Part shown: piece by piece, positions 61,039-64,000 of the stretch
Layout of the letters: every line of letters starts with the position of its first letter
Numbering within the stretch: position 1 is the first letter of the stretch
Source of the DNA: Fusarium oxysporum f. sp. lycopersici 4287
Lineage: Eukaryota; Ascomycota; Sordariomycetes; Hypocreales; Nectriaceae
Assembly: GCF_000149955.1 (NCBI RefSeq)
Contig: NC_030992.1
Location: 3,178,850-3,242,849, forward strand
Direction of reading: 5' to 3'
DNA length: 64,000 nt
The notes under the pieces: model-generated
Told to the model about the DNA's origin: nothing
What the model saw: the letters and a program-made list of their open reading frames with translations, nothing else
The model's database searches: none
Program-made: the position numbers and the translations under genes

Positions 61039-61450
61039 ATACGCCAACACCGATTCGGGACTGGAGTACAGGAGTGCCCGGGAAAACGCAAGCCGTACTC
61101 AAGATGCGAAAGAAGCCTGGCTACCTCGCACACAAAATAGGATATCAAGCATAGCGTGTGGATCTGAGTGCAAGAGCTTGTATAATACAACCAGGACTAC
61201 GAGCCTACGATCGTTATATAAGAAACTTTAATGTTGATTCGACTGGCTTGTGCTGGTCAATCATTTCGCTTCTATCTCGTTACACTTTCATCAGCCATGC
61301 CGCTTCAGAACATCTTATTATATGGTTAACGATCCGTTCCCTTCACTTCATTATGATTGTTCTCCACATTTTGTTTATCGGGCTTGGCAATTATCCGTCA
61401 AGAACTGTTGCATCTTCCATGCCCCGTTCCCAGTTTATACTCTGGGCCGT
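61039..61450. other. Convergent 3' region of YPT6 and RKI1
   Basis: 412 bases between convergent stop codons. No gene is supported; it should contain both transcript ends. Confidence 0.5.
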
Positions 61451-62352
61451 TCAAGCCGCATTTTGTACTTGCACCTCACCATTGGCGAGGCCGAAATAAG
61501 CAGCAATTGGCTTCTGTGCTTGAAGTTGCTTGCCCAGCTTCACGGCTTCACTGCCGTTAAAGCCGTGGAACAGTCCAATTTCAACGATGCCAGGGGTTCG
61601 AACCAATTCCTCAGCGAGCGCATTAACTTCCCAGGCACCGTCCTTTCCACGACCATCCCCTTCCGACCTGATGTCCTTGGGAAGAAGCAAGGGAGAAAAT
61701 GGGGCGTCAATAAGCCACATACCGTTGTCTGTCACGCATTCTCCAGCTTTGCTAGGGAGGCCTGAACGGACAACAGGGTTGGCTGAGCCCATGGCTCGAA
61801 GACGGGTCAAAACATCAGGGGCAGATAGGGGAAGGACCTCAATGGGAATGGTCTTCCAGGTGGTACATAATCTGGGAGATTGCTTTCGGTAATCTGTTAA
61901 TTGTCAGTCTGTTTCAAATTTTTCAGAAACAAAAACACTCAGTGCATACCAGCGACGGCAATGAACTTCTTAGCAGCAATTGCTACCAGTTTCTCCTGGA
62001 ACAGACAAGCACCACCACCCTTGATAAGATTGAGATCCTCGTCAACCTCGTCAGCGCCGTCGAAGGCAACATCAAGAGGAACAGGAAGCCCATCCACGAC
62101 AGGTCTCTCATCAAGATTGACAAGGTTGAGACCAGCAGCGCGAATGAGACCCTTTGACTGGCTTCCAGTAGGAATAAAGGTCATTTCCTTGTAAAACTCA
62201 GGACCCTTGCTGACAATGGCGTCGACAACGTAAACAACAGTACTGCCAGAACCAATGCCGACGAACTTGTAAGAAGCATCGAGGTGGTCATTGACTGCCT
62301 GGTAGGCGGCCAATTTCTTGGCCGATTCGACTAGGTTTGCTGCTGAAGACAT
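61451..62352 (-). CDS. rki1: Ribose-5-phosphate isomerase A (RKI1)
   Basis: Two exons, 62352-61950 and 61893-61451, with a 56-nt intron that splits IAVAG|DYRKQS, give 281 residues from [13 protein letters not shown]. The enzyme interconverts ribose-5-phosphate and ribulose-5-phosphate in the pentose phosphate pathway. RpiA motifs are complete: [46 protein letters not shown] (catalytic Asp and Glu) and GACLFQEK. The C-terminal part has [10 protein letters not shown] and [12 protein letters not shown]. The frame is also open upstream to an ATG at 62685, which would add 111 residues. The shorter start matches the family length. It is divergent from KEI1. Confidence 0.95.
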
Positions 62353-63359
62353 GGCTCTCGGATTGGACCTGTAAGTGAGACTGAGACCTTGAGTCTGTTT
62401 ATAGCTGCGTATGTGGGTTGGTGGGATGTGCAGGACCCCGCGGTGCGGATGACGAGGGGTGGTGGGGAGATATCGTGGAGAAGTGTAGGGTAATTGAGTT
62501 GAGAAGAACCTAGCACCTGGAGCCAACGTTGTAGTTGAGTGGAAAGTATGATATGTGGAAGCTGAGGACAGTATGGATGGTTTCGGGATAATATAGTGTT
62601 TCATGAGAGAGTTTGTAGGAAGAAAAGACGCAGTTCCGACCAGAGCCGGCGACTTTCTAGTGGAGAGATGTGAAAGCCACTTCATGTAGGAAGAGAAATG
62701 GACCCTTTTTACCCAGGGTAGTCAATAAGCAAGCTTGGAAAAATACGGCAAAATAGAAAGTCAGGGTATCTACCAGGGCACGAATGGGCAGTCAGAAAGG
62801 ATCACATGTGATTAACTTCCCTCAGTCACCTCAACTCGATGGAAGTCAGATCAGGAAGATGTTCTGTTGTGTCTTGCGAATCACGAGCTGTGATTTAGCG
62901 GGCCAGCGAAACGAATATCTGAGGGGGATCAAGAGACCCAATTGGGTTTTTCTAAACCTACCGCACTTCACCTAGAAGAGGCAAGCACAAGCGCAGAAAG
63001 ATTATCTACAGCTTGGGCGGGTTTGGGGCGGATTTGGGGTTGCAGCAAGTGACGTGATGGCTTGCTGTCACCACCAAAAACTCAAAAGATTTAAGATGAT
63101 GAGTCAGCATTATGATTGGCTGACATGTTTCTAATTCAGCCCAGCTTTGTCGGTTACCACGTGATTTAAGATTACACCGGCAGTCTCGGGCGCAAGTTCT
63201 TGAAGCAGACCCTGGTTGCATCATTCATTTGTCCCTGTAATTTCGTTCTTCTCCTGCGCGTTCCTTATTCAGTCTCGATATCAACAAACGACGAAGAATA
63301 GTTCATTGAGTCCAAAGGTCCTGGAAGGAAACCTCATATTTTCAAGAGAACGCGCCGCC
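62353..63359. other. Divergent promoter region between RKI1 and KEI1
   Basis: About 1 kb. 62353-62685 is the RKI1 leader or, less likely, an N-terminal extension. The remainder has no supported gene. Inverted CCAAT words (ATTGG) and a CACGTG E-box near 63157 are present. Confidence 0.5.
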
Positions 63360-64000
63360 ATGTCTCGGTTTACTCGATCCCTCCGGGTACCCCGGCCTAA
63401 GGTAAGGAGGAGCACGCGACTCGATCCTGATATCGTCTCATGAGGACGGCGATGAGGTCAACAAATGCTAACTGAAGTGTTTGCAGAGCCTATTCGGCAT
63501 CACCAGCCTCCAGACCGGCGTCGAACTCATCGCTCTGGCTCTCGTCTTCAACAAGATCACTGGCGTTTACGGACTCCTGGCCATTCTTACTGGATATCAG
63601 CTATCTCTCCTCCAGCTCTCAACATACGTCTACTCTATTGCGGTTCTCGTAGGACTAGCGATTCTTATTCCTCACGTTCGGCGACAAAGCCCTTTTGAAT
63701 GTTTGGCGCTCGCATGGCTTTACATCATCGATACCGTTATCAATGCAGCATACACCGCAGCCTTCGGCCTGGACTGGTACTTCTCTACTCAACTGAGCGA
63801 GACAACCGAATCCAAGAAGACGGATCTCCCTAACTTTGTGGCTGAGGGTATGCAAGGCCTGCGCAAGGAGGCTGCCATGCATGGAAAAGTCGTTCCTCAG
63901 GAAACGGCTGCCAGCATGCTGCTGATTGTTGGCGCGACGTTGATCCGTGTGTATTTCAGTTTCATCGTCATGGCGTATGCACAGCAGGTGTTGCAAAAGT
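63360..64000 (+). CDS. kei1: Inositol phosphorylceramide synthase subunit KEI1 (partial, runs off the right edge)
   Basis: Exon 1 is 63360-63401 (MSRFTRSLRVPRPK) and exon 2 starts at 63488 and remains open to the window end. 185 residues are visible, of perhaps 220-250. After PK|SLFGITSLQTGVELIAL come four probable membrane segments: ELIALALVFNKITGVYGLLA, QLSTYVYSIAVLVGLAIL, LALAWLYIIDTVINAAYTA, and MLLIVGATLIRVYFSFIVMA. This is the layout of Kei1 (DUF1753), which holds and activates the catalytic subunit Aur1 in the Golgi for complex sphingolipid synthesis. The 3' end is missing, so the C-terminal Golgi-sorting region cannot be checked. Confidence 0.9.

Overview
The window is nuclear DNA from a filamentous ascomycete. 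Genes are on both strands, spliceosomal introns are short (mostly 46-190 nt, GT-AG with CTAAC/CTRAY-type branch points), and the products are fungal. The 320-residue THI4/STI35-type thiazole synthase, a Medusa/REN1-type conidiation regulator and an Hst4-type sirtuin point to Sordariomycetes, most likely Hypocreales and probably Fusarium. That placement comes from recognised protein families, not from a search. Two runs of N (341 and exactly 100) show a draft assembly.

Left part (1-20 kb). A possible gene start leaves the window on the minus strand at base 18. Next come a minus-strand PLP-enzyme/rhodanese fusion with an apparent 1-base frameshift, a secreted sedolisin (S53) protease, an Hst4-type NAD-dependent deacetylase, a class V aminotransferase-fold enzyme (isopenicillin N epimerase/Egt2-like), a small MGN-start protein, and THI4. 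The THI4 5'-leader intron contains a complete TPP riboswitch. Two diverged minus-strand paralogues of an unrecognised (DUF7587-like) family follow; one is frameshifted.

Middle (20-39 kb). About 10 kb holds no gene I can support. It runs into a pyrimidine-rich leader of roughly 2.3 kb for a medA/REN1-like developmental regulator. I extend this protein N-terminally by two phase-matched exons.

Right part (39-64 kb). This is dense core housekeeping DNA: MCM6 with an upstream ACGCGT box, a large RGG-rich disordered protein, ATP synthase subunit f head-to-head with complex I NDUFS4, GID8, bifunctional uridine kinase/UPRT, an EF-hand external NAD(P)H dehydrogenase, NOP53, YPT6/Rab6, ribose-5-phosphate isomerase, and a KEI1 gene cut by the right edge.

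No tRNA, rRNA, CRISPR array or intact transposon was recognised. There is no biosynthetic cluster: the genes are independent functions, apart from a local concentration of respiratory genes (ATP17, NDUFS4, NDE). The best candidates for something new are the tandem DUF7587-like family with its detached downstream segments, the extended medA start, and the RGG protein. The clearest mechanistic element is the THI4 riboswitch-intron-uORF arrangement.
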